DNA from: CAYIHX01 sp964363305
Lineage (GTDB): Bacteria; Bdellovibrionota; UBA1018
DNA length: 55,311 bases
Assembly: GCA_964363305.1 (NCBI GenBank)
Contig: CAYIHX010000025.1
Location: 1 to 55,311 of the forward strand
Reading direction: 5' to 3'
Shown: positions 25,008 to 32,580 of the stretch, one piece after another
Numbering within the stretch: the stretch's first letter is position 1
Layout: every line of letters starts with the position of its first letter
Position numbers and translations under genes: made by a program
Notes under the pieces: generated by a model
The model's input: the letters and a program-made list of their open reading frames with translations, nothing else
Database searches by the model: none
Told to the model about the DNA's origin: nothing

Positions 25008-26042
25008 TTACTCTCCGGTTTCCGCCGTGTCCGCTTTCAGCAGGATGGGGATGATCTGGAAAGCCAGTCGCGTGAGCACAGGTCCGAGGATCAGCCCTGG
25101 CAAACCGTACACGAGCACCGCGCCGATGATGGCGAGCAGGGACACCACGGGGTTCAGCTCGACCTCGTCGCCGGAGCGGGAGTTGAAGTAGGGTTTGATT
25201 AAGTTGTCGATGATGGCCGCGACCAAGGAGAATACCCCCATGATGGCGGCTTGGGCGTAGTTCCCCTCGAGCAAGAGTATCAAGGTGAGGGAGGCGCCCA
25301 CGGCTCCCGCGCCCAGCATGGGAATGAACGAGAAGATGAAGGTCAAGAGGAACACGAGGAAGTACTCGTGGAGGCCCGCGATGGCGCTGCCGACGAGGAT
25401 GAGCGAGCTCTGGACGAAGCCCGAGAGGGCGGAGGCCACCAGCGCCGTGTAGCTACTTTTCTGGATGACGACGATGATGCGGTCGAGCTCGGCGTCGGTC
25501 AGGACGTTCAATTCCTTGATGGCGGACTTGATTCTCTTCGACTGGGTGAGGAGCACATAGAGGGCGGCGCTGAACACGAAGAGGCCAAGGACGAAGGCCG
25601 GCACGCTGGACACCGTCGCGGTGGTGATGGCCATGGCTTGAGTGGCGCCTTTGTTCATCATCTCGCCGCCGCTGCTGCCGCTGTCCGTGAGGTCGTTGAA
25701 ATAAGGGGCGACGGATTCCCAAATCCCCAGGGCTTTTTTGTAGAGGGTAAGTTCCTCCACGTTCGTGCGGGACAGGATCTTCACTTTGCGGATGATGTTG
25801 ATGATGAGGCCCGTGAGGGGGATGGCAAGGGCCAGAAAGATGCTCGTGAGGATGAGGAGGGCGGGGAGTTTGCGTTTGGAGGCGCGAATAGAGAAGCGGC
25901 TCACGGTGGGTTCGAGGGCGAAGGCCACGAGTACGGCGAGCAAGAGCGGCGTGATGAACGGGATAAAGACCAGGCCGAAGAACACGAAAATGACTGCGGC
26001 GAGGCTGAGGCGGCTCGCGCGGTGCTTGGTGATGGCTTTCAT
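25008..26042 (-). CDS. AI-2E family permease (PerM/TqsA-like)
   Basis: 344 residues from ATG 26042; the frame extends to 26084 without a better start. About eight membrane helices, beginning LSLAAVIFVFFGLVFIPFIT, with the family's long soluble stretch after the third helix and a conserved end block (FIPMLGAGAVGASLTLILLL, then AAIIDNLIKPYF). The family includes exporters of autoinducer-2 and sodium-proton antiporters, but most members are unassigned. Stands alone. Confidence 0.85.
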   Translation of the reverse strand: MKAITKHRASRLSLAAVIFVFFGLVFIPFITPLLLAVLVAFALEPTVSRFSIRASKRKLPALLILTSIFLALAIPLTGLIINIIRKVKILSRTNVEELTLYKKALGIWESVAPYFNDLTDSGSSGGEMMNKGATQAMAITTATVSSVPAFVLGLFVFSAALYVLLTQSKRIKSAIKELNVLTDAELDRIIVVIQKSSYTALVASALSGFVQSSLILVGSAIAGLHEYFLVFLLTFIFSFIPMLGAGAVGASLTLILLLEGNYAQAAIMGVFSLVAAIIDNLIKPYFNSRSGDEVELNPVVSLLAIIGAVLVYGLPGLILGPVLTRLAFQIIPILLKADTAETGE

Positions 26043-26140
26043 GCGCGCAGTATGGCCGAGGGCGGGGTGGGTGACAACCCTCAATGATCTTGAAGAGATC
26101 GCGTGACAAGGCAGCGCATCTTTTGTTTCAATGACAGCCT

Positions 26141-26335
26141 ATGAAAACGAATATTCATCCTGTTGAACGTGGGGTTCGCGTGGTCGTTGGTCTGGTGCTC
26201 ACGAGCATGGTTTTCTGGGGGCCGGAGAGTCCTTGGTTTTTCCTCGGCCTGATTCCCGTCGTGACGGGGGTGCTCGGCTGGTGCCCGCCTTACGCCATGC
26301 TGGGGATCAGCACCTGCCCACGTAAAAAGGCGTGA
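26141..26335 (+). CDS. small DUF2892 (YgaP-type) membrane protein
   Basis: 64 residues. NIHPVERGVRVVVGLVL and a second helix around FFLGLIPVVTGVLGWCPPY match DUF2892, the two-helix membrane domain also found at the end of the YgaP rhodanese. The WCPPYAMLGISTC ending with two cysteines is typical. Function unknown; often near sulfur-handling proteins. Confidence 0.8.
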   Translation: MKTNIHPVERGVRVVVGLVLTSMVFWGPESPWFFLGLIPVVTGVLGWCPPYAMLGISTCPRKKA

Positions 26336-26343
26336 GCGTTTGC

Positions 26344-26570
26344 TCAGAGCGGCGCCAGCTCGCCCCCTGTGCCGATGGCGTACTGCGAGACGGTGTTCTC
26401 GTCTGAGTGGGTGACGTAGACGTAGCTACCCGCGGGATCTACCGTGATGGCGCTCCAGGCGTTCGCGCCCATTGCGACTTTTGGGCCCGGCGGCGGGGGT
26501 GGGGATGCCGGGGCAGCCTGAGGAGAGGACGGCTACTGCGAGGAGGAGGCATTATGACAATATGAGTCAT
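26344..26570 (-). pseudogene. decayed beta-propeller (YncE/lactonase-like) gene
   Basis: A strong ribosome site AGGAGG (26575-26580) precedes ATG 26570, but that frame stops after about 42 codons. In another frame, open from 26532 to a TGA at 26344, lies a proline-rich linker (PASPPPPPGPK) followed by one propeller blade with SAITVDPAGSYVYVTHSDE and SQYAIGTGGELAPL. This looks like the two ends of a gene that lost its middle and frame. The frame relation was worked out by hand. Confidence 0.55.
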
Positions 26571-26572
26571 AA
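26552..26572. promoter_or_regulatory. palindrome TTATGAC-N7-GTCATAA
   Basis: Seven-base arms (26552-26558 and 26566-26572) overlap the start codon of the decayed gene. It may be an operator remnant or a small hairpin that masked the ribosome site. Confidence 0.4.
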
Positions 26573-26600
26573 CACCTCCTTCTGATCGATTGCTGCCCTA

Positions 26601-27479
26601 CTAGTACGCGATAGGCTGGTAGGCCACGCCCTCTTTTCCGACGGCGGGTTCTTCCATTCCGGTCCTTTGTCTCTCCGCTCCGGAGGCAGGATAAAACGCT
26701 GTTCCGTCCCAAGTGGAAACATCGGAGGCATAGATATCTAGCCCATTGTTTCGAGCGCGATTACGAAACCAGATCTTCGCGGCCGTGTTGCCATTGGGGT
26801 TTTGGTCCCAATCCATGGCGAGAATGATCGCATTGACGTCGAGAGCCTTATAGGGGGCATAGTAGGGGTCGTCGTAGGAGGCATCCATGCAGATCAGGAG
26901 CCCGAAGTTGCCGAATTCCGTTTTCAGAACGAAGTTCTCTTGGCCTGAGGTGGCGTATGCCGAGTCCACCCAGTAAAGAGCGCGTTTCCGATATTTGCCC
27001 TCGAATCCCAGCGGGCCGACCACCCCTACGGAGTTATAGTATTTTCCGGCGTCTTTTTCGATTCCAGAGTACAACACGTAGACCCCGTGTTTCACGCTGA
27101 ATTCGGTCCAGTAGGCAGTGGTTTGTCCGTTGGGCATCTCTTCCGCCACGGCGGAAACATCCATACAGGTGCGGCCTCGGTACTCGGCCGTGCCGGGCAA
27201 GCACCAGATCGTGGTCGGTGCCGCGTAGCCAAACGTCGAGCCTTCGGGCATCACGATGATATTGGCTCCATTACGAACCGCCTCTTCGGCATGTCGGGTC
27301 AGAGCCCGGAGATTGAGCGCCGGATCCCCGAAATGCTCATCCCCGTTGTATTGAATCAAGGCCATCGTGCCGGGCCGAAACTCCCCTGCCAGGGTGAGCA
27401 GCGGGTGAGTCGAAATGAAAATGACGGAAATGATGAGTGTACTGAGCCAGCGAAAGTATTTGTTCGTTATTGTGTTCAT
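26601..27479 (-). CDS. exported carbon-nitrogen hydrolase (nitrilase superfamily, vanin-like)
   Basis: 292 residues from ATG 27479, with a signal peptide (TLIISVIFISTHPLLTLAGE). The Glu-Lys-Cys triad of the superfamily is visible: Glu in NIIVMPEGSTFG, Lys in FEGKYRKRALY, and Cys in FGLLICMDASYDD. The extracellular location and long irregular C-terminus recall biotinidase/vanin-type amidases rather than cytosolic nitrilases. Substrate unknown. The nearest neighbour on the same strand is 174 bases upstream, so it is probably transcribed alone. Confidence 0.8.
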   Translation of the reverse strand: MNTITNKYFRWLSTLIISVIFISTHPLLTLAGEFRPGTMALIQYNGDEHFGDPALNLRALTRHAEEAVRNGANIIVMPEGSTFGYAAPTTIWCLPGTAEYRGRTCMDVSAVAEEMPNGQTTAYWTEFSVKHGVYVLYSGIEKDAGKYYNSVGVVGPLGFEGKYRKRALYWVDSAYATSGQENFVLKTEFGNFGLLICMDASYDDPYYAPYKALDVNAIILAMDWDQNPNGNTAAKIWFRNRARNNGLDIYASDVSTWDGTAFYPASGAERQRTGMEEPAVGKEGVAYQPIAY

Positions 27480-27653
27480 CCCAGGATGAGACGGTTGATC
27501 CTGGGGCACGTCAAGACCTGTTCAAAAAAGGTGGTTCCGCGTTGAAACCATTTCCTGATTGGTGTGGACGAGGTTCAGATCGTTACGAGGGGATGATCTT
27601 GAGCCCCCCCCCAGAAACTCTGTCTCGAAATCGGCACGAAGATGACCCGGGCC

Positions 27654-28589
27654 TCATTTCAACAATCGTCGTTGAGTGAGGTGGCGTATCGCGTTTCTGG
27701 CTTCGTTCCATTGAGCGGTCAGATCGGGCGAGATCGCCCCGATCTGGCTGACCTGATCGAGCAAGGGAAAATGAGTAGCGGGCTGGCGCCGGTTCCAGTC
27801 CCAGGATTCTGACTCGAGCTTTGTGGCTATTCCTTCATACGACTGCCGTTCCATGCGAATTTGACCGTCTGGATGTCTGGCTTCTAAGTGGTGCACGACA
27901 GTGTCGATGGAGCTTTTTGCAATCGGTTGATTTCTGTGGTCCGCCCATTTGAGGACAAAGCTCAGGCCGCGGAGCACGTCATAGAGATAGAAGCGCGGAA
28001 AGCAGGGCTTGAGCCAATCCTCCTCATCGGAGCGTTCATCGGCGTTGTATTTGCTCGACGAGCCCCGGCGTAGTTCGCGGTCGAGCAAGCACTTCGCTCC
28101 GCGATCGAGAAACTGCTCCTCCTCGGGGGTCAGCGTTCGGTGAGTCGTGAGAATCGCCTCCAAAGGCGCAATGGTTCCGACCATCGAGCTTGCGTTTGGA
28201 TCGGCGTGGTAGGCATCTTCGTCGCAGTTGAGGCCACCGTCGGGCATTTGATATTTGAGAAACCAACCGCGTGCCCATGGGAGTTCGGCGTCCACATCAA
28301 GGCCTGTCGCACTGAGGATCTGATAGATATTGCCCAACGCGCAGGGGCATGGGGCTTCCTGATGGAAGCCCTTGTCCGCCGGAGCCTCTTCACGGAAAAA
28401 ATAAGGCAAGTGAGTCCTCTTTATCTCCGATAGCATCTTTTGGACCGCCACTTTGGGGATTCGATGAGCCATGCCCATCTCAAAGAGCACGGACATGTGC
28501 CACCACGGCGAATTCCACTTGGGCCAGTATGGATTAGCTTCGATGCTTCGGATGGCTTCGTCCGAGCTGAGGAAGTGGATCGACTCCAA
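27654..28589 (-). CDS. alpha/alpha-toroid (terpene cyclase/prenyltransferase-like) protein
   Basis: 311 residues, no signal peptide. Repeated helical segments each contain a QMPDGGLNCDEDAY or HPDGQIRMERQ type turn, as in squalene-cyclase/prenyltransferase toroids. Tryptophan-rich N-terminus (YWPKWNSPWWHMSVLFEM). The DxDD acid of class II cyclases is not evident, so catalysis is doubtful. It lies 26 bases after the double GNAT gene on the same strand, suggesting an operon. Family name not recognised. Confidence 0.55.
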   Translation of the reverse strand: MESIHFLSSDEAIRSIEANPYWPKWNSPWWHMSVLFEMGMAHRIPKVAVQKMLSEIKRTHLPYFFREEAPADKGFHQEAPCPCALGNIYQILSATGLDVDAELPWARGWFLKYQMPDGGLNCDEDAYHADPNASSMVGTIAPLEAILTTHRTLTPEEEQFLDRGAKCLLDRELRRGSSSKYNADERSDEEDWLKPCFPRFYLYDVLRGLSFVLKWADHRNQPIAKSSIDTVVHHLEARHPDGQIRMERQSYEGIATKLESESWDWNRRQPATHFPLLDQVSQIGAISPDLTAQWNEARNAIRHLTQRRLLK

Positions 28590-28615
28590 GATCGCTGATT
28601 CGTGATCGGGCTTTG

Positions 28616-29737
28616 TCAGAGGAGTACTCCATCTGCTTCAATTTCGAACACCTTCGAGAACACAAACTCATCGGAGTTTGCACCCTTGAAGAAGTCGGCA
28701 TCTTTGATGAACTCGACCTGGACCATCCCGAGTTTTTTGGCAAGCCGATGGGACGCGGTATTTCGTGTGTCTGACCATGCTTTGACTTCGAGGACTCCGA
28801 GTCCCTCACGCAGATACGCGAATATGACCTCTAGAGCTTCCGTGGAAAGGCCCTTGTTTTGGTGAGCTTTCCCTACGAGGTAGCCGATCGCCGCGACCCC
28901 ATCCTGCTTGATGCTGACTTGGAAATGCCCAACGGCCTGGTCGGTGTATTTGTCTCTGGCGACCCAGTTGAGCCAGATCTCAGATCCATCGGGGGAGCGC
29001 CGCTTTGACCAGCGGGCGCAGCGTTCCCGTTGCTTCTCTACTGATTGAGGTTCGGACGGAATGAAGGAGTGGAGCTCAGGATCACAAAAGAGTTCACATA
29101 GATCTTCAGCATGGGTTTCGAGGATAGGTTCCAGAAGGAGTCGGCTTGTTTTCAAACCCGGTTGATCAAACGGCACCGTTGAATTCTCTTTGAGCCAATC
29201 TGACTTTCTGATTTGGAAGACAACGGAAGTACTGATGTCACCGGTCACCGGAGTGGGGCTTGCGTTCGTCACTTCGACTCCGCCGATCTTCGCCATTGCC
29301 TTCCGTGATCGATGGTTATTTTTCCCCACGACGAAGTAGGCCGTCTCGACGAATTGAAAGGCGTAGCCCATCATGAGCGCTTTGAGTTCGCGATTACGGG
29401 TTCCGCCCCAGTAGTCGCGGGTGAGGAACGTGAAGCCGATCTCGACCGAGGATGTTTGGGGATTGTAATCGGTATAGCGAGAACTGCCGATGATCCGGCC
29501 AGACTTCAGGTCGACAACCGCGAGTGCGCCTTTGGATTCAATGCCTGAACGGAAGAAGACCTCAAATCTCTCACGCGTGTAGCGCTTGTGGTCTGGATGC
29601 AGCTCCCAGATCAACGGATCGGATGCCGCCGAGAAGAGAGGCTCAAAATCTTTTTCGATGAGGGGGCGAAGGCGGAGCGAGTTCCCTACGAGGGTAGGCT
29701 GCCAGTGAATGGGGGCGTCTTTCGCATTTCGGTCCAT
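28616..29737 (-). CDS. tandem GNAT acetyltransferase (two domains)
   Basis: 373 residues. Two Acetyltransf_3-type domains are joined: about 15-185 (LRLRPLIEKDFEPLFSAASD, VEIGFTFLTRDYWGGTRNRE) and about 195-365 (SRLLLEPILETHAEDLCELF, AAIGYLVGKAHQNKGLSTEA). The second keeps the acetyl-CoA loop around QNKGLS and the NTASHRLAKKLGM helix. Single-domain relatives acetylate ribosomal protein N-termini or antibiotics. The fusion could act on two sites or form an internal dimer. It lies directly downstream of the tRNA terminator. Confidence 0.8.
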   Translation of the reverse strand: MDRNAKDAPIHWQPTLVGNSLRLRPLIEKDFEPLFSAASDPLIWELHPDHKRYTRERFEVFFRSGIESKGALAVVDLKSGRIIGSSRYTDYNPQTSSVEIGFTFLTRDYWGGTRNRELKALMMGYAFQFVETAYFVVGKNNHRSRKAMAKIGGVEVTNASPTPVTGDISTSVVFQIRKSDWLKENSTVPFDQPGLKTSRLLLEPILETHAEDLCELFCDPELHSFIPSEPQSVEKQRERCARWSKRRSPDGSEIWLNWVARDKYTDQAVGHFQVSIKQDGVAAIGYLVGKAHQNKGLSTEALEVIFAYLREGLGVLEVKAWSDTRNTASHRLAKKLGMVQVEFIKDADFFKGANSDEFVFSKVFEIEADGVLL

Positions 29738-29742
29738 AATAA

Positions 29743-29774
29743 TAAAAAAACCCTAACATATTGCTATGTCAGGG
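29743..29774 (-). terminator. Rho-independent terminator of tRNA-fMet
   Basis: Read leftward, CCCTGACATA-GCAA-TATGTTAGGG forms a ten-pair stem with one mismatch, followed by seven T. It lies 18 bases past the tRNA 3' end. Confidence 0.8.
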
Positions 29775-29791
29775 CTTCTTCTTTTTTTAAT

Positions 29792-29868
<77 letters not shown>

Positions 29869-29943
29869 TCAGAAACTTGTTCCCAGGGATTACGCTTTCC
29901 CGCGGAGGCGGTCAAGCAGTTCCCGGAGAATTCTTTCGGGCGC

Positions 29944-30288
29944 TTATTTGCTGATGCTTTGCTCGACCGGGGTCTGGCCTTCGATCGCGACCAGCGCGCG
30001 GCCGCTCAATGACCGAAGCATGAGGCAGAAGTTTCCGGTGCGGTCCGTCTCGGTCATGTAGACGGCGGCATAGGAGGTGTTGGGATCGATCAAAACTCGG
30101 ACCTTGTGATTGAGCGTTCCGCCGTTGTCGACCACCCCGCACAGCTCGGCGAGACGAAGATTCTGGTACGGATACACGAAGCTCGTCACTCGGAGACTGG
30201 GCTCGACCGGCGTCTGCGCGAAAATTGCCGGAGCCGCGGCGAGGGAAGAGAGGCCGATCATCATGGAAGTGAGGATGAAATTTTTCAT
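29944..30288 (-). CDS. small exported protein of unknown function
   Basis: 114 residues from ATG 30288, where a clear signal peptide begins (TSMMIGLSSLAAAPAIFAQ); the frame runs on to 30630 but that overlaps the divergent hydrolase. The mature part has two cysteines (LAELCGVVDNGG and GNFCLMLRSLSG) that could form a disulfide, and strands suggestive of a small beta-sandwich. No family recognised. Confidence 0.6.
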   Translation of the reverse strand: MKNFILTSMMIGLSSLAAAPAIFAQTPVEPSLRVTSFVYPYQNLRLAELCGVVDNGGTLNHKVRVLIDPNTSYAAVYMTETDRTGNFCLMLRSLSGRALVAIEGQTPVEQSISK

Positions 30289-30341
30289 AGTTCGAGGTTC
30301 GATCGCTTTCTGGATGCTGTCAAGTCGGGCACAATCGGGGC

Positions 30342-31376
30342 ATGCCTCAATGGAAAACCATTTTTCGGAGTCGCCTCGCCGTAAGGATGGGGATTTCGCT
30401 CGGTCTGCTGGTGGGCTTGGTCTGGGGCGCAGGGTACTGGGCCGTGCATCGGTACCCCCTTGAGCTTTCAGAGTATCGAACCTCTCGAACGTTGCGCAGC
30501 GCGGGGGCTCGTCTGGAGAGTGCCCCTTATGGAGGAAGAATGGTGCGGGGTTGGGTGCGGGATTTCTGCGCGCCGGGTGACTCAGCTTGTCGATGTGTGG
30601 CCCTGGTGCATGGGTTGGGAGACCGCGCAACCACCTGGAAGCGACTGCTCCTGACTCAGCCGGAGGAGTGGAGCAAGTCGTTGCGTCTTTTGGCGATCGA
30701 CTTGCCGGGGAGCGGCGAGAGTGAAGCGCCCGCCTCTTCGGAGGGGTACCGCATCACGGAGTTGGCGCGAGCAGTGAGTGCTTTCATCCGGGCGCGGCCG
30801 GGGTGCGGCAGCGTTTGGCTGGTGGGGAACAGTATGGGGGGCGGGGTGGTGGTGATGGCCGCGCTTCAGGCGGATAACCGGGTACGGCGGTTGGTGCTGT
30901 TGAGTCCGGGCGGTATGGAGCCGCCATCCGAGGGAAGTTTTGTTTCAAGTGGTCAACCCCTCACTGAGGAACTGCTTCGTCGAGTGGCGGCGCGGGAGCT
31001 TCTGCGCATCGGCACGGTGTCGGCGCTCAAAGAATTTCAGGCGCGTGCCTATGCTCATCCACATCCTTTGCCTGATTATGTCTGGGAGGCGGCAGCGAGG
31101 CGGATCCGAGAATCTTCATCTTCGGATATCCTTAGCGCGCAGCGCCCCGAGGATTTTATCGGCGGGCGGGTGGCTGAGATTCAGATTCCTAGTGTGATTC
31201 TCTGGGGCCTTGCTGATCGGGTGACGCCCCTGGAAGAGGCGCGCCCGTGGCTTTCGAAGCTTCGCTTTTCACGGCTGCAGGAGGTGAAGGAATGCGGTCA
31301 TCTCCCGCAGAAGGAATGCCCGCTGGAAGTGATGGGCGCCTTGAATTCTTTGCTGAATGCCGGCGCCGGGGGCTAA
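30342..31376 (+). CDS. membrane-anchored alpha/beta hydrolase
   Basis: 344 residues with an N-terminal anchor (ISLGLLVGLVWGAGYWAV). The alpha/beta hydrolase core has the oxyanion motif VHGLGD, the nucleophile elbow GNSMGGG (Ser about 166), an acid in LWGLADRVTPLEEA and the histidine in ECGHLPQKE. Probably an esterase, lipase or peptidase facing the periplasm. A disulfide is possible in the segment FCAPGDSACRCV. Starts 54 bases from the divergent small exported gene. Confidence 0.8.
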   Translation: MPQWKTIFRSRLAVRMGISLGLLVGLVWGAGYWAVHRYPLELSEYRTSRTLRSAGARLESAPYGGRMVRGWVRDFCAPGDSACRCVALVHGLGDRATTWKRLLLTQPEEWSKSLRLLAIDLPGSGESEAPASSEGYRITELARAVSAFIRARPGCGSVWLVGNSMGGGVVVMAALQADNRVRRLVLLSPGGMEPPSEGSFVSSGQPLTEELLRRVAARELLRIGTVSALKEFQARAYAHPHPLPDYVWEAAARRIRESSSSDILSAQRPEDFIGGRVAEIQIPSVILWGLADRVTPLEEARPWLSKLRFSRLQEVKECGHLPQKECPLEVMGALNSLLNAGAGG

Positions 31377-31388
31377 GTGGCGCGATGG

Positions 31389-31461
31389 CGGGAGATGAAA
31401 CATCAACTTCCGCGTCGAAAAAGCCACAAACTTGGCCGGGAAGTTGATGTTTCATCTCCCG
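31389..31461. repeat. REP-like hairpin downstream of the RAYT gene
   Basis: Arms 31389-31411 and 31439-31461 (CGGGAGATGAAACATCAACT plus three bases) are perfect over 23 bp with a 27-base loop. The GGAG at the foot resembles the tetranucleotide beside REP palindromes. A closely related hairpin lies on the other side of the transposase gene. Confidence 0.85.
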
Positions 31462-31491
31462 TTCGGAACGCTGCGTTCAGGCCGGAGCGGT

Positions 31492-32322
31492 TCAGCTGCC
31501 GGTGAGCGTTCTGAGGCGTTGATCGATGAGTGCCTTTTGCAGAAGCGGTTTGAGTGACGAATCGAAAATTTTCGGGCTGCTGCGCGCCTTCCAGACGGTT
31601 TGGGACGATACATTGAGGAAGCGCGCGACCTGTATGGGCGGAACGTGCAGGAGTTCAGTCAACACTGAGATGAAATGAGTGCGTCGTCTTCCCTTGGAGA
31701 GGACATCGGCCAAATCTAAACGAAGGAGTCGAGCGTAGGCCCGCGACGCTGCTTCGAGGTCGATGGCTGCTAGGCTCATCTCTTGGGGCCGCGTGGGTGG
31801 CAAGGGGCTGCCGAGCGGATGAACCGTCGGGTCGGATGAAATATAACGGTGAAAATTCTCGAGTCCGGTGGCCCCTTGAAAGCCCAAGCGATCGCGCCAG
31901 CGGGGAATCGACGGGAAGGATGGGAGACTCAGGCCCAACCAAGCGGCGTGCGTTGACCATTCCCACTGCAGCGGATCGTTGGTCAGTGCGTCGCGGCAAG
32001 GGTTGAGGTGCACGTAGCGGATTTGTCGCAAGAGGTGTTTGGTGTTTGGAATCGCCTGTGCCGGAGATAGCGGAGTCTTTCGCCATTCGGCGGGGAGAAT
32101 TCGTGACAGGCGCCGCCGATACTCTTCTTCCGTAATTTTGCCAAAGGGCAACAGGATGTGAAGGTGATCCATCATCAAGCAGACTGCGATTGCTTCCGGA
32201 AAATGACTGAGTAAATCGCGCCAGAGGCGAATGCAGTCTTTTCTCTTTTCAAGGGGACGGAGAGGAAAGGGGGCGGCATGAGCGAAGTGCCAGGCTAGGG
32301 GGTTTCGAGAGGATGGATTCAT
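31492..32322 (-). mobile_element. REP-associated tyrosine transposase (RAYT, Y1/HUH family)
   Basis: 276 residues from ATG 32322; TTG 32340 is possible. The HUH pair is H53-L-H55 in CLMMDHLHILLPF, and the expected catalytic Tyr is Y103 in RYVHLNPCR, a RAYT hallmark followed by a W-S-T pattern (LQWEWSTHAAWLG). The C-terminal part holds a helix-turn-helix (VPPIQVARFLNVSSQTVWKA), seen in some RAYT branches. RAYTs cut and move single-stranded REP hairpins; matching hairpins flank this gene at 31389-31461 and 32477-32545. No target duplications or second transposase gene, so it is a domesticated or solitary unit. Confidence 0.83.
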
Positions 32323-32476
32323 GCTGAGAGGGATGAGCAATTCGTATGCCGACCCAAGAGGCCTGGAGAGGCGGTTTTATGGGGATTGAATCCGGGTCGG
32401 GGTGGCGGAGAATTTCTTTTTCACGCGCAGAGACTGGGAATCAGACTCTCGGAATGAGGAGTGTGGATTCGTGAAG

Positions 32477-32545
32477 GGAGACGGAACATCAACTTCTGGG
32501 CCAAAAGAAGGGCGAACTCAGTCGGCAAGTTGATGTTCCGTCTCC
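32477..32545. repeat. REP-like hairpin upstream of the RAYT gene
   Basis: Arms 32477-32495 and 32527-32545 (GGAGACGGAACATCAACTT) are perfect over 19 bp, with a 31-base loop. Relative to the downstream hairpin (GGAGATGAAACATCAACTT) it differs at two positions in each arm, and both changes are compensated, so pairing is preserved. Confidence 0.85.
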
Positions 32546-32580
32546 TTATGTTTTACGCTGATCGAGTACCGCTGTCTGAC

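Noticed and set aside
25251..26106. Forward open frames opposite the AI-2E permease gene
   Set aside because: Highly charged Glu/Gly/His sequences typical of antisense readings of membrane protein genes.
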